This document shows positions 1 through 8,056 of a stretch of 64,000 nucleotides of DNA, piece by piece. Location: positions 1-64,000 of the forward strand of contig CAWHFM010000008.1 in NCBI GenBank assembly GCA_963828505.1. Direction: 5' to 3'. Made by a program: the position numbers and the translations under genes. Under the pieces are notes generated by a model. That model worked only from the letters and a program-made list of their open reading frames with translations. It searched no databases and had not been told where the DNA came from. This stretch comes from Bog-473 sp963828505 (GTDB taxonomy: Bacteria; Actinomycetota; Acidimicrobiia; Acidimicrobiales; RAAP-2). Each line of letters starts with the position of its first letter. Position 1 is the first letter of the stretch.

Positions 1-320
1 ATCAGCCGCTGGATCTCCTGAGTCCTCCCCGACTGCTTCCCCCGGGCCGCCTCACGGGAGGCTCGCTCGGGCGTCGACCCGGGCAGCATGGAGTACTCCG
101 CCGTCACCCAGCCGCGACCGGTCCCTCGCATCCACGGCGGCACTCGCTCCTCGACCGACGCGGTGCACAGGACCCTGGTCCGACCGAACGTGACGAGCAC
201 CGAACCCGGTGCCATGACGGTGAAGTCCCGCTCGAAGCTGACCGGCCGCAGCTGGTCCACCGACCGGCCGTCCTTTCGCGTCGCCCGAGGATCCGCAGCA
301 CCTGACCCAGCTGCGCTCAT
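1..320 (-). CDS. rph: Ribonuclease PH, N-terminal part (cut by window edge)
   Basis: Reading down from ATG at 320 gives about 106 residues that run off the window. The stretch carries family-typical RNase PH blocks: RKDGRSVDQLRPVSFERDF, then GSVLVTFGRTRVLCTASVEE, VPPW, GWVTAEYSMLP and GRTQEIQRL. RNase PH is a phosphorolytic 3'-5' exoribonuclease that trims the 3' ends of tRNA precursors and works as a hexamer in the cytoplasm. The catalytic core lies mostly in the missing part, so activity cannot be judged from here. No clear Shine-Dalgarno is visible before the ATG. The identification rests on the conserved N-terminus and is firm. Confidence 0.93.
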   Translation of the reverse strand, partial: MSAAGSGAADPRATRKDGRSVDQLRPVSFERDFTVMAPGSVLVTFGRTRVLCTASVEERVPPWMRGTGRGWVTAEYSMLPGSTPERASREAARGKQSGRTQEIQRL

Positions 321-500
321 GTCGGATGCTGGCACGGCACTCCTCTCCTCGGTTCGTGGCGAGCTGCTCGGAGGCTCTCGAGCGAGCCCGGGCCGCCGAC
401 CGACACCGTACGCCAATCGGACGTGCCTATCCGGAGCGGTGCCGCGCCGCCTCGGCGAGCGAGAAGAGGCCCGGGACTCGTGCGAGGGGGCCGTCGAGGG

Positions 501-1379
501 TCAGCCGCCCGTCAGCCGGGCCCTCCAGACCTCTTCGCACGGCCATTGGCTGGCCCACTCGTAGGTGACGAACGAATACCGGGTGCTCGCTCCTGCGGGC
601 GGCCGCAGCTCTAGCAGCTCCAAGACCTCGAAGCCGTTGGCGCGGAGCAGGCGGATCCAGTCGCCGTGGCTCAGGTGGAATTCGGTGCAGTCCGGCTCGC
701 TCCAGTCGAAACGGTGCATGCCGAACTGCGGTCGTAGGAGTCGTTCGGTCGCCGGCTTCTCGTCGTCCTCGGGAGCGCACATCATGAGGAGCGAGCTGTT
801 GCCGAGGAAGACCAATTCCGCTCCCGGACGGAGTACTCGGGCTACCTCCGGAATCCACTTGTAAGGATCGGCCCAGATGGCCGCCCCGTACTCGCTGATG
901 GCCAGATCGAAGGAATCCTCCGCAAAAGGGAGGTACTCCGCCGCGGCCCGGACCAATGGAAACGACGCTCCGAACTCACGCTGGAACTCGCCGGCGATCT
1001 CGAGCTGGCTCGGCGTGGGGTCGAACGCGACCGGCGTGCAACCCCGCCCGGAGAGCCACGCCGAGACGTAACCGGTACCGCACCCGAGCTCGAGCGTGCG
1101 CAGTCCCGTCCCGTGTTCGGGCAGGATCCCGAGCTCCGAGTCTGGGACGCGGAAGATGCCCCAGGTGGGGACCTCCTTGGTCCAGGAGCGTCGGCCTGCC
1201 TCGCGCTCGCCGGCGGCCTGGCGGGTCCAGTCGGCCACGTTGACCGCCAGGTAATCCAGCGCGGGCTGCCCCACTGCGGCGACGTCCGCGCCCGAATCGC
1301 CGGACGGGGCGACGGACGACGGGCCGGTAGAAGAGGGTTCGGGAGCCGGCACGCGTGAAGTATCACCTCGCTGACACAT
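501..1379 (-). CDS. Class I SAM-dependent methyltransferase
   Basis: This 292-residue protein has the Rossmann methyltransferase signature LELGCGTGYVSAWL (about residues 96-109), the acidic end of strand 2 (VAFD, 117-120), and a motif-IV-like stretch around FDLAISEYGAAIW. This is the UbiE/Methyltransf_11 fold, which transfers a methyl group from S-adenosylmethionine to a small molecule; the substrate cannot be read from sequence. The first 35 residues are Ser/Pro/Gly-rich and look disordered, so a start further in is possible. It lies downstream of a VOC gene on the same strand but 111 bases away, so co-transcription is uncertain. Confidence 0.85.
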   Translation of the reverse strand: MCQRGDTSRVPAPEPSSTGPSSVAPSGDSGADVAAVGQPALDYLAVNVADWTRQAAGEREAGRRSWTKEVPTWGIFRVPDSELGILPEHGTGLRTLELGCGTGYVSAWLSGRGCTPVAFDPTPSQLEIAGEFQREFGASFPLVRAAAEYLPFAEDSFDLAISEYGAAIWADPYKWIPEVARVLRPGAELVFLGNSSLLMMCAPEDDEKPATERLLRPQFGMHRFDWSEPDCTEFHLSHGDWIRLLRANGFEVLELLELRPPAGASTRYSFVTYEWASQWPCEEVWRARLTGG

Positions 1380-1490
1380 CGGGTCGAACCGGACGCGATG
1401 CGTACCGGCTCGTATCGGGCTGCAAGACCGCCTCGTTCCCAGAAAACGCCTGCGAGGCCGTGCTCGCGCTCAGCGTGTCCGCCGGGCCCC

Positions 1491-1952
1491 TCAGACCACG
1501 CCCGTCACCCCCGTGCCGCCCGGCTCGTGCTCAGCCGAGATCTCGAGTGCGGCGTGGACGTCGCCGTACGTCTTGAGCTCAATCACGTTCCCGCTCGGGT
1601 CGGCGAGCTTGGCCTTCGTCTGCTCGGTCGGAAGTCCCTCGTCGTCAGTCGCCGGCGGCACCATCCAGGCCACCGCCGACCCGTCCGCCCGGGCGACCGC
1701 GGCGTCGAACTGCTCACGTCCGAGCGTCACGCCGAAATGCCGGCAACTGGGCGTCGCGGCACCTCCACCGAGAGTGCGGGCCACCTCGTCGGGCTGCTCC
1801 TGCAGCGTCACCTGCATGCCGTGGAACCAGACGTCGCAGAAGCCGTCGCGCGCTCGTGCCGCGTTGCAGCCGAGGACGTCGACATAGAAGTCACGCGCTT
1901 CGTCCAAGTCCCGAACGGGGACGGAGAGGTGGAGAATGGGCCGCGTCAGCAC
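1491..1952 (-). CDS. VOC-family (glyoxalase/bleomycin-resistance-like) protein
   Basis: This 153-residue protein begins with the typical VOC strand ILHLSVPVRDLDEARDFYVD, has a mid-protein HFGVTL segment, and ends its domain with LADPSGNVIELKTYG, where the Glu is a usual metal ligand. The metal-ligand pattern (His near the N-terminus, His in the second module, Glu near the C-terminus) fits a single betaalphabetabetabeta-pair VOC enzyme. Known roles are glyoxalase, dioxygenase or antibiotic binding; which applies here is unknown. The start is GTG at 1952 with no strong ribosome-binding site. The last 18 residues are Gly/Glu-rich and outside the fold. Confidence 0.85.
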   Translation of the reverse strand: MLTRPILHLSVPVRDLDEARDFYVDVLGCNAARARDGFCDVWFHGMQVTLQEQPDEVARTLGGGAATPSCRHFGVTLGREQFDAAVARADGSAVAWMVPPATDDEGLPTEQTKAKLADPSGNVIELKTYGDVHAALEISAEHEPGGTGVTGVV

Positions 1953-1989
1953 CGGAGGTCAGTTTAGGTCGGGTTCCGATCGGGACGGA

Positions 1990-3969
1990 TCAGGTCCGTC
2001 CCGCCGAAAAGAGCACACAGCGCGACATGGCCAGCGGATCTCGGCGCAACCCGGGCGCTGACGCCGCGGCGGCGCACGCGGGCAGCGAGCGGACGATCGC
2101 CGGCGGTGTCGAGAGCGATCCGGGTCGGATCGTCCAGACCCAGGCCCCCTGCACGAAGACAGGGGCACGGCCGAGCACCGAGGTGAGGAAGCCCGAGGCG
2201 TACACCGGGTCCGCGCTCGTTCCGGTCACCACCACCTCGCCGACCTCCCACTGCCTGAGCGCGCGGCGCACCGTCGCCGCCTGCTCGGGAGTGCCGGCGG
2301 GGAGGTCGGCGCTGTTGAGGCTGAGATCCCCGAGGATGCGGCGCGCCGAGCCCGGCGCGCCCTCGCCCACCGGTCCGCCCAGCGCGTTCGGCGTCTTGAG
2401 CGCGGCGCCGGCGAGGTGGAAGTGCATGTCGTCGACCGCCTGCCACAGCATCGGACGTGTGGACCCCGTCACCGCGAACGGGACCGTGAGGAGAACGGTC
2501 CCCGCGCCAAGTTCGGGAGCCACCTGGTCCATGTAGGTCGGGACCTGCACCGGCTGGACGGTGAGCGGGACGTCGATGGTGACCCACACCGGGGCCAGGG
2601 CCACGACGACGGCCAGTATGGGAATCGCCGCCGCGACCGCGAGCATTCGCCCCGCCGACCAGCGGGTGGCGAACCTCGAGCTCCGGAAGCGCACGATGCA
2701 GGCATCGACGCCGAGCCCGACCAGAACGGCGGGAAAGAGCATGATGAAAGGCGAGAACTGATCGGAGAGGATCTCCTTGAGGACCGGGAACTTGGACAGG
2801 GTGGCCCAGGGCAGCGGGAGGTGCGCCACGGTGCCGGCGAGCGCATGGGGTGCGCCGATCACCACGTCGCCGAGCGCCAGCCAGATCGTCATGACCGTCA
2901 TGAAGACGAGCATCCAGGTCAGTGGTCGGCGACGGGCCACGACCGCCGCCACAACCACGAGCACCGCGGTGCCGGGGCCGACGTAGTCGGCCGGCGGCCC
3001 GTTGTGGCCGAGGTAGCCGCCGAAGCGCATGAACTGGTTGGCCGCGGCCGAGTAGGCACCCGGCGAGAAGAACCCCGTGAGCGGAACTCCGACCAGAGGT
3101 GCGAGCGGGAAGAGCACGCCCGACACGGACTGAGGACCGTGCAAGCCGTACCACGCCGGGTACGCCAGGAGCACGACGCTGATGCCCGTGCCGATGGCGA
3201 GTGCCGGCAACGCATGGGTGGCCCTGCGGCGGATCTGGCGCCAACCCACGACAGCGGCGGCTGCGAGCCCGAACGCAGCCAACAGGAGGGTCATAACGAG
3301 GACCTCGGGAGAGATCAGGAACTGCACCACGGCCAATGCCGCCAGGGTCAACGCGTCGCGACGGACGGAGTGCTGCTGACGGATCACGATCTCGTGGAGC
3401 ACGGAGAAGATCAGGGGTGGCACGGCGAGCACCGTCAGCGAGACGTGGCCGTACACCAGCGAGTCCACGACGGCGGCGGAGTATCCGTAGAGAAGACCGG
3501 CGGGGATCGCCGCCACCTTCACCGTCACGAGACGACGGGCGGCGACCCAGCACCCCCACGCACTGAGCGCCGGCGCCAAGGTCAGGGCGACGTTGGTCGA
3601 AAAGACGGGGCCGACCAACCACGTCACCGGCGCCAGCACCATGCCGACGAGCGTCCCCGAGGTGTTCGAGAGGAGGTTGGCGCCGTTGGGCACGTTGACC
3701 GCGCCGGAGAAGAACGGGCTGTGGAGGTGAGCGATGGCCCAGGCCGGCCAGGCCGTGAACCAGACTTGCTGCGCCGGATCCCCACAGGCGCAGGTCATGG
3801 TGGCCGAAGGATGCCCGCTCCAGACGTGCCACCAGAGGATCACGCTCGGGACCGCGAACAGCGCTATCGCGAGTAGGTGGCGGAGCACGAGACGCGCCAG
3901 CCGATCGAACGGCGACGAGCCGTCGCGGCCGGCACGGCGCTCGGTCGCCACGGCCGGCACGTCGAGCAT
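1990..3969 (-). CDS. Large polytopic membrane protein (glycosyltransferase-like, YfhO/DUF2079-like layout)
   Basis: From ATG 3969 the protein has about 659 residues. One hydrophobic segment near residue 40 (LLAIALFAVPSVILWWHVW) is followed by about ten further membrane spans and then a soluble C-terminal third of about 170 residues. The HPSATMTCACGDPAQQVW region after the first span, followed by many transmembrane helices and a periplasmic tail, resembles membrane-bound GT-C-type or YfhO-like proteins that act on lipid-linked sugars. That assignment is inference from layout only. The frame stays open upstream (ATG 4098 or 4326), but 4326 would lie inside the divergent oxidoreductase gene, so 3969 or 4098 is more likely. 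Confidence 0.72.
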   Translation of the reverse strand: MLDVPAVATERRAGRDGSSPFDRLARLVLRHLLAIALFAVPSVILWWHVWSGHPSATMTCACGDPAQQVWFTAWPAWAIAHLHSPFFSGAVNVPNGANLLSNTSGTLVGMVLAPVTWLVGPVFSTNVALTLAPALSAWGCWVAARRLVTVKVAAIPAGLLYGYSAAVVDSLVYGHVSLTVLAVPPLIFSVLHEIVIRQQHSVRRDALTLAALAVVQFLISPEVLVMTLLLAAFGLAAAAVVGWRQIRRRATHALPALAIGTGISVVLLAYPAWYGLHGPQSVSGVLFPLAPLVGVPLTGFFSPGAYSAAANQFMRFGGYLGHNGPPADYVGPGTAVLVVVAAVVARRRPLTWMLVFMTVMTIWLALGDVVIGAPHALAGTVAHLPLPWATLSKFPVLKEILSDQFSPFIMLFPAVLVGLGVDACIVRFRSSRFATRWSAGRMLAVAAAIPILAVVVALAPVWVTIDVPLTVQPVQVPTYMDQVAPELGAGTVLLTVPFAVTGSTRPMLWQAVDDMHFHLAGAALKTPNALGGPVGEGAPGSARRILGDLSLNSADLPAGTPEQAATVRRALRQWEVGEVVVTGTSADPVYASGFLTSVLGRAPVFVQGAWVWTIRPGSLSTPPAIVRSLPACAAAASAPGLRRDPLAMSRCVLFSAGRT

Positions 3970-4105
3970 TCTCGCCACTTCACCAGGAGCGTATCGCCGC
4001 GCCTGCAGGACCTGGGAGCCGGGAGGACGGGCGGTGCCGTGGCCCCGGCTTCCCGCCAGCCGACGAATGGTGAAGACCTCGTCACGGTTCCGTAACATCG
4101 GAACG

Positions 4106-5392
4106 GTGCCCGAGACGGTCGACAAGGACGGATTGGACAAGGACGGGTTGGACAAGAGAATCGCGGCCCTCACAACGGTCGGGACGTCAAGCTCGGCGCC
4201 GAACTGTGTGGTCGTGGGCGCCGGTCTGCTCGGGCTCTCGGCGGCATGGGCGCTGGTGCGGCGGGGCGCGGCCGTGGTCGTGCTCGAGGCGGGAGAAGGG
4301 ATGGGGCACGAGCGGTCGGGGTCCAAAGGCGACGCCCGGATCTTTCGGCTGGGCTACCCCCAACACCACTACGTGGAGATGGCCTTGCGCGCCCGGCACC
4401 TGTGGACCGAGCTTGAAACTTGCAGTGGCCGGACGTTGCTGCACGCGACCGGCCAGGTGACCTTCGGTACCGGGATCGAATCGATCGCCGCGGCAATGGA
4501 CTCGGCCGGCGCGCCCTTCGAATGGCTGAAGGCGCCAGAAGCGGCGTCGAGGTTCCCCGGCCTCGACATCGCCGGCCCTGTGCTGTTCGAGCCCGATTCC
4601 GGCGTCCTGGCGGCTGACGACTGCTTGCGCGCGCTCCGCGACTGCGCCGGCGTCGAAGTACGGACAGGTGTGCGGGTGACGTCGCTGCTCCAGGGCGACC
4701 GGCAGGTGTCGATCCACACTGCTCACGGCGACGAGCTCCGAGCCGACGTCGTCGTCGACTGCGCCGGCCCCTCGGCGCTCTCGCTCGCCGCGACCGGAAC
4801 AGACCGAGCTGGACTCGTGGCCACTGCGCCCTCGCTGCCCCAAGTGGCCTACTTCCGAACCGCCGACAGAGAGAACGACGCGACCGGTCTCCCCGTCTTC
4901 ATCGAATGGGGACCCGACATGATCTACGGTCTTCCCGTCCCGGCGACGTCGGTCCGATCGCCGCACGCCCGGGCGTACAAGGTCTCCCACCACACGCCCG
5001 GAAGGCCGCCGCTCGGTCCGTTCGATCCTTCGATCGGCGAACCACTGGCCGGCGACGACGCCGCGCTCGTTGCGTTGCTCACATCCGCCGTGGCCAGGCT
5101 GTTGCCCGGCCTCCGTCCCGACCCGGTCGCCACGGAACGCTGCGTCTACGACAACACGGGCGACTCCGACTTCGTGATCGACCGGCTCGGCCGGATCGTG
5201 GTGGGATGCGGTACCAGCGGGCACGGTTTCAAGTTCGGTCCCCTGCTCGGCGAGATGCTGGCCGACCTGGCGCTGGGGACCGGCAGCCCGCGGTCGCACG
5301 GCGGCCCGACCCCGGTTGACCTGCGGCTCTTCGCCCTGGACCGCGCCCGCCTGGGCTCTGGGACCGGCCACGCATCCGGCGAACGACGGTAG
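4106..5392 (+). CDS. FAD-dependent oxidoreductase (sarcosine/N-methyl-amino-acid oxidase-like, DAO family)
   Basis: A dinucleotide-binding site VVVGAGLLGLSAAWALVRR begins about 30 residues in, followed by an acidic VLEAGEG end. Later come GSKGDARIFRLGYPQHHYVE, where MSOX-family enzymes carry the flavin-near Arg and Tyr residues, and a C-terminal VGCGTSGHGFKFGPLLGEM, the typical FAD-closing motif of monomeric sarcosine oxidase. It likely oxidises a secondary or N-methyl amine to an imine with hydrogen peroxide release. The start is uncertain: GTG 4106 is used, ATG 4067 and GTG 4199 are alternatives. The region just after 4106 is a 15-base repeat encoding KDGLD units not expected in the fold. 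It is divergent from the membrane protein. Confidence 0.8.
   Translation: MPETVDKDGLDKDGLDKRIAALTTVGTSSSAPNCVVVGAGLLGLSAAWALVRRGAAVVVLEAGEGMGHERSGSKGDARIFRLGYPQHHYVEMALRARHLWTELETCSGRTLLHATGQVTFGTGIESIAAAMDSAGAPFEWLKAPEAASRFPGLDIAGPVLFEPDSGVLAADDCLRALRDCAGVEVRTGVRVTSLLQGDRQVSIHTAHGDELRADVVVDCAGPSALSLAATGTDRAGLVATAPSLPQVAYFRTADRENDATGLPVFIEWGPDMIYGLPVPATSVRSPHARAYKVSHHTPGRPPLGPFDPSIGEPLAGDDAALVALLTSAVARLLPGLRPDPVATERCVYDNTGDSDFVIDRLGRIVVGCGTSGHGFKFGPLLGEMLADLALGTGSPRSHGGPTPVDLRLFALDRARLGSGTGHASGERR
4121..4156. repeat. 15-bp tandem repeat (2.4 copies) between divergent genes
   Basis: GACAAGGACGGATTG at 4121-4135 is followed by GACAAGGACGGGTTG at 4136-4150 and a partial GACAAG. The unit differs by one base between copies. 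It lies at the extreme 5' end of the oxidoreductase gene or in its leader, depending on the start chosen. If translated it adds DKDGL units before the FAD motif. Confidence 0.8.
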
Positions 5393-5403
5393 GTTGCCCG
5401 GCG

Positions 5404-5943
5404 GTGCCTCGATATGTCGCCCTTCTCCGAAGCGTCAACGTCGCCGGGCACGGGCGCATCGCCATGAACGATCTCCGGGCCTCATTCGCCGCGCTGGGGT
5501 TGCGCGACATCGTGTCGTACATCCAGACCGGCAACGTCCTGTTCACGGCTCCTGCGAAGAACGAGAAGAGCCTGGCCGCTGCCATCGAGCAACAGCTCGC
5601 CGACGACTTCGGCGATTCGCCCGCGGTGCTGCTCCGCACGGTGCCCGACTTGCAGAGGATCGGCGCCGCCAGCCCCTACGCCAAGGCGGGTGCGAACCCG
5701 GCCCGTCATCACGTGACCTTCCTCGACCGCGAGCCGGCGAAAGAGGTGATCGCGTCGCTGGAGCTGCCGCCGAGCGGACAGGACGAGCTGCACGTCGACG
5801 GCAGAGAGGTCTTCGTGTACACGCCCGACGGCTACGCGGGCACGAAGTTCACCGGGACCTTCCTGGAGCGCCGGCTCGGGGTGGTGAGCACGTCGAGGAA
5901 CTGGAACACGGTCAGCAAGCTCTGCGAGCTGGCCGGGCGCTGA
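5404..5943 (+). CDS. DUF1697 family protein
   Basis: This 179-residue protein starts at GTG 5404 with PRYVALLRSVNVAGHGRIAM and continues with LRDIVSYIQTGNVLF, then YAKAGANPARHHVTFL, and ends with the signature TSRNWNTVSKLCELA. These are the conserved blocks of DUF1697 (PF08002), a small cytosolic family common in actinobacteria and clostridia with no established biochemical function. Only 11 bases separate it from the oxidoreductase upstream, so the two may be co-transcribed. The STING-domain gene follows after 78 bases with its own strong ribosome-binding site. Confidence 0.88.
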   Translation: MPRYVALLRSVNVAGHGRIAMNDLRASFAALGLRDIVSYIQTGNVLFTAPAKNEKSLAAAIEQQLADDFGDSPAVLLRTVPDLQRIGAASPYAKAGANPARHHVTFLDREPAKEVIASLELPPSGQDELHVDGREVFVYTPDGYAGTKFTGTFLERRLGVVSTSRNWNTVSKLCELAGR

Positions 5944-6021
5944 CCGCCTCGGACTCGGGAACTCACCGCCCGCCGCGGCAGGTGCCGCGAGACTGACCGA
6001 CGAGTGAGAGGAGGGCGGCCG

Positions 6022-7047
6022 ATGACCAGACGTTGTTTCGTGATCGGTCCGATGCATGGCGATCTGCTGGAACGCCTGCACTGGCTCCGGGACAGCGTGG
6101 TCCGGCCGTCCCTGCCGTCCGATTTCGAGGTTGACACTCCGGACCAGCTCACGGTCGGCAACGTCATGAACCAGGTCATTCACGCCTGCGACCGGTCCCA
6201 GCTGGTGGTCGCCGACACCACAGGCAACAACCCGAACGTGCTCTACGAGATCGCCGTGCTCGATGCGATGGGGAGAGCGTGCATTCCGGTCCGTATCACC
6301 GACGGTGCAACGGGCAAGCACGATCCTGAGGATCGCATGGCGTTCGACCGTGCGCAGTACCGGGTCTTCGACATCACGCGATCAGACGAGGAGTCCTCGC
6401 GGCACGTCCTGGCCGAGGCCATCGAGGACGTGCTCACGAGGTACGACCGGGGTGACAAGTTCGAGAACCCACTCACCGATTGCTTCGATGTGCCACTGAC
6501 GGAGTTCACGTCCGCAACTGCGCTTGCCAAGGGCTACTACCGAAATTTCGTCGTTCCCACCGTCGAGAAGCTCAACGCACAATCGGTCCTGGGGAGCGGA
6601 TTCGACGCCTGGACCAGCGAGGTCAAAGCCCGTGACCCTGCGGTACGGGGAGAGAAGAGCCTCGACATCGTCATACCGGATGCGCTCCAATTCACGTCAC
6701 GAGCGGCGGTCGACTCGTTCGTTGACGGCGGGCTTCTCAAGACCGTCAGCGTCGACGCCCCCGGACGAGGCATCTCCTTCTACGAATGGGCCGTCCAACC
6801 CGCGGGTCGCGTGTTCCACTGGGTCGACATACCGACGACGATGTACGTACTGCGTAGCAACGTCTTCAACCGGCTCGGGAAGACCGATGAGAAGGATGCC
6901 GCCCTCTACCGCGAGATCGAGCTCGATGAGATCGAGCAATTCGTGAGGGCGATGCAGAGTGCCGTCGACCGAGATGAGGACGACCGGATGCGTCGCATGA
7001 CCCATCTGGTCAAGGGTTGGACGCCGCCTCCGGACGGCGGCACCTGA
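6022..7047 (+). CDS. STING-domain effector with N-terminal TIR/deoxyribosyltransferase-like domain
   Basis: This 341-residue protein starts at ATG 6022 behind a strong GAGGAGGG site. Residues 4-140 form an alpha/beta domain: RCFVIGPM (4-11), SQLVVADTTGNNPNVLYEIA (59-78) with candidate catalytic Glu76, and RACIPVRI (85-92). This resembles the nucleoside-deoxyribosyltransferase/DrHyd and TIR-like NADase group. Residues 164-316 match bacterial STING: TALAKGYYRNFVVPTVEKL (166-184), SLDIVIPDAL (213-222), a lid-like GRGISFYEW (248-256), the pocket motif DIPTT (269-273), then YREIELDEIEQF (296-307). In known bacterial CBASS, STING binds c-di-GMP, oligomerises and switches on an attached TIR that destroys NAD+. 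No CD-NTase cyclase lies within this window. It may be an orphan effector reading cellular c-di-GMP or a cyclase encoded elsewhere. Confidence 0.86.
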   Translation: MTRRCFVIGPMHGDLLERLHWLRDSVVRPSLPSDFEVDTPDQLTVGNVMNQVIHACDRSQLVVADTTGNNPNVLYEIAVLDAMGRACIPVRITDGATGKHDPEDRMAFDRAQYRVFDITRSDEESSRHVLAEAIEDVLTRYDRGDKFENPLTDCFDVPLTEFTSATALAKGYYRNFVVPTVEKLNAQSVLGSGFDAWTSEVKARDPAVRGEKSLDIVIPDALQFTSRAAVDSFVDGGLLKTVSVDAPGRGISFYEWAVQPAGRVFHWVDIPTTMYVLRSNVFNRLGKTDEKDAALYREIELDEIEQFVRAMQSAVDRDEDDRMRRMTHLVKGWTPPPDGGT

Positions 7048-7088
7048 GCGGGCCTTCAGATCTCTCGAACTCCGACGCCTCCGGCGCT

Positions 7089-7961
7089 CTATCTTCGACT
7101 CGACTTGGTCGTCGCCCGAGCCTTGGTCGTCGCCCGAGCCTTGGTCGTCGCGCCGGCCTTCGTCGTTGCGCCGGCCTTCGTCCCTCTCCGCTCGGTCGAA
7201 GCCGACGCTTTGCCCGCGACTCGCTTCCTCGGGACCTTGATGACTGCTCGACCTTCCTCCATGTAGCGGGCCAGCCTGTTCGTCACATCCCGAGCCAGGA
7301 CCTCCTGCGTCAGCCCAGAATCCCGCAGTACGTCGGCCGCCACCCCGTCACCTTGCACGAGCCCCAACAGCAGGTGCTCGGTGCCGATGTAGTTGTTCTT
7401 CATCCGCAGAGCCGACGACAACGCGCCCGAGAAGGCGGCGATGACCCTCGGGGTGAATATCAGATCCCCTTCTGCCTCTGCCGAACCGCGCTCGACGCGT
7501 TGGGCCACCTCGAGCTCAGCCGCCTTCTGGGAGAACTCGAGGTCGACCAGGATTTGCGCGGCGATGCCTTCGGGCTCGCTGTAGAGGGCCAGAAGCAAGT
7601 GCTCGGTGCCGACGTAGCCGTGCCCCCAACTCCGAGCGATCTCTTCGGCCTCGGTCACCACCTTGCGCGCCCGTGGCGTCAAGTGCTCGAAGGTGGGAGC
7701 GTTGGGGCCGAGCGAAAGCCGGGCCGTGTGCTTCTGCTGGGCGGCTTGCTTGGAGACTCCGAGAGCGTCGCCGATCTCCGACCACGAATGTCCGGCATGT
7801 CGAGCCTGATCGACGAAGTAGCCCAGCGCGGCGTCTCCCACGTCGGCCAAACTCTGGACGAGAACAGAGGCCGTCTGAAGCCGCGTCAGCGGGTCGGGGT
7901 CCTTCGCCTCGGTGTCGACCCAGTGGACGGCGTCTTGGAGGGTGAGCGGGGATGGAGCCAT
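7089..7961 (-). CDS. Clp_N-repeat protein with N-terminal HTH and basic repeat tail
   Basis: This 290-residue protein has three parts. Residues 59-78 (SWSEIGDALGVSKQAAQQKH) look like a helix-turn-helix. Residues 90-235 hold two Clp_N repeats, each marked by GTEHLLLAL/GTEHLLLGL, as in the N-domain of ClpC/ClpA. The tail from about 245 is Lys/Ala/Thr-rich with ATTKAR/ATTKAG hexapeptides and SSRR. There is no AAA+ ATPase, so this is not a chaperone itself. Clp_N domains bind adaptors or misfolded proteins, and small actinobacterial Clp_N proteins are common. The HTH plus histone-like tail suggests DNA association, which is inference. It converges with the STING-domain gene. Confidence 0.88.
   Translation of the reverse strand: MAPSPLTLQDAVHWVDTEAKDPDPLTRLQTASVLVQSLADVGDAALGYFVDQARHAGHSWSEIGDALGVSKQAAQQKHTARLSLGPNAPTFEHLTPRARKVVTEAEEIARSWGHGYVGTEHLLLALYSEPEGIAAQILVDLEFSQKAAELEVAQRVERGSAEAEGDLIFTPRVIAAFSGALSSALRMKNNYIGTEHLLLGLVQGDGVAADVLRDSGLTQEVLARDVTNRLARYMEEGRAVIKVPRKRVAGKASASTERRGTKAGATTKAGATTKARATTKARATTKSSRR
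7104..7175. repeat. 18-bp tandem repeat (4 copies) encoding the ATTKA(R/G) tail
   Basis: Four consecutive 18-base units, starting CTTGGTCGTCGCCCGAGC and diverging slightly in units three and four, lie at the 3' end of the Clp_N gene. They keep the reading frame and give the hexapeptide ATTKAR or ATTKAG. Such repeats readily change copy number by slippage. Confidence 0.9.
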
Positions 7962-8056
7962 GGCGTCAACTCTACCTTGACGCGAGCCGCACCGTCAACG
8001 TCAGATTGACGACAAGACGACGACGCCCCGGCCCGACCCCGCGACACGGCCGCGGG

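Noticed and set aside
2416..3876. Open frame of about 490 codons on the plus strand across the membrane-protein gene
   Set aside because: The product is Arg/Glu/His-rich and low in hydrophobic residues, while the minus frame gives a clear polytopic membrane protein.
6022..7047. Simple nucleoside 2-deoxyribosyltransferase reading of this gene
   Set aside because: That would explain only the first 140 residues; the C-terminal half has the conserved bacterial STING motifs.
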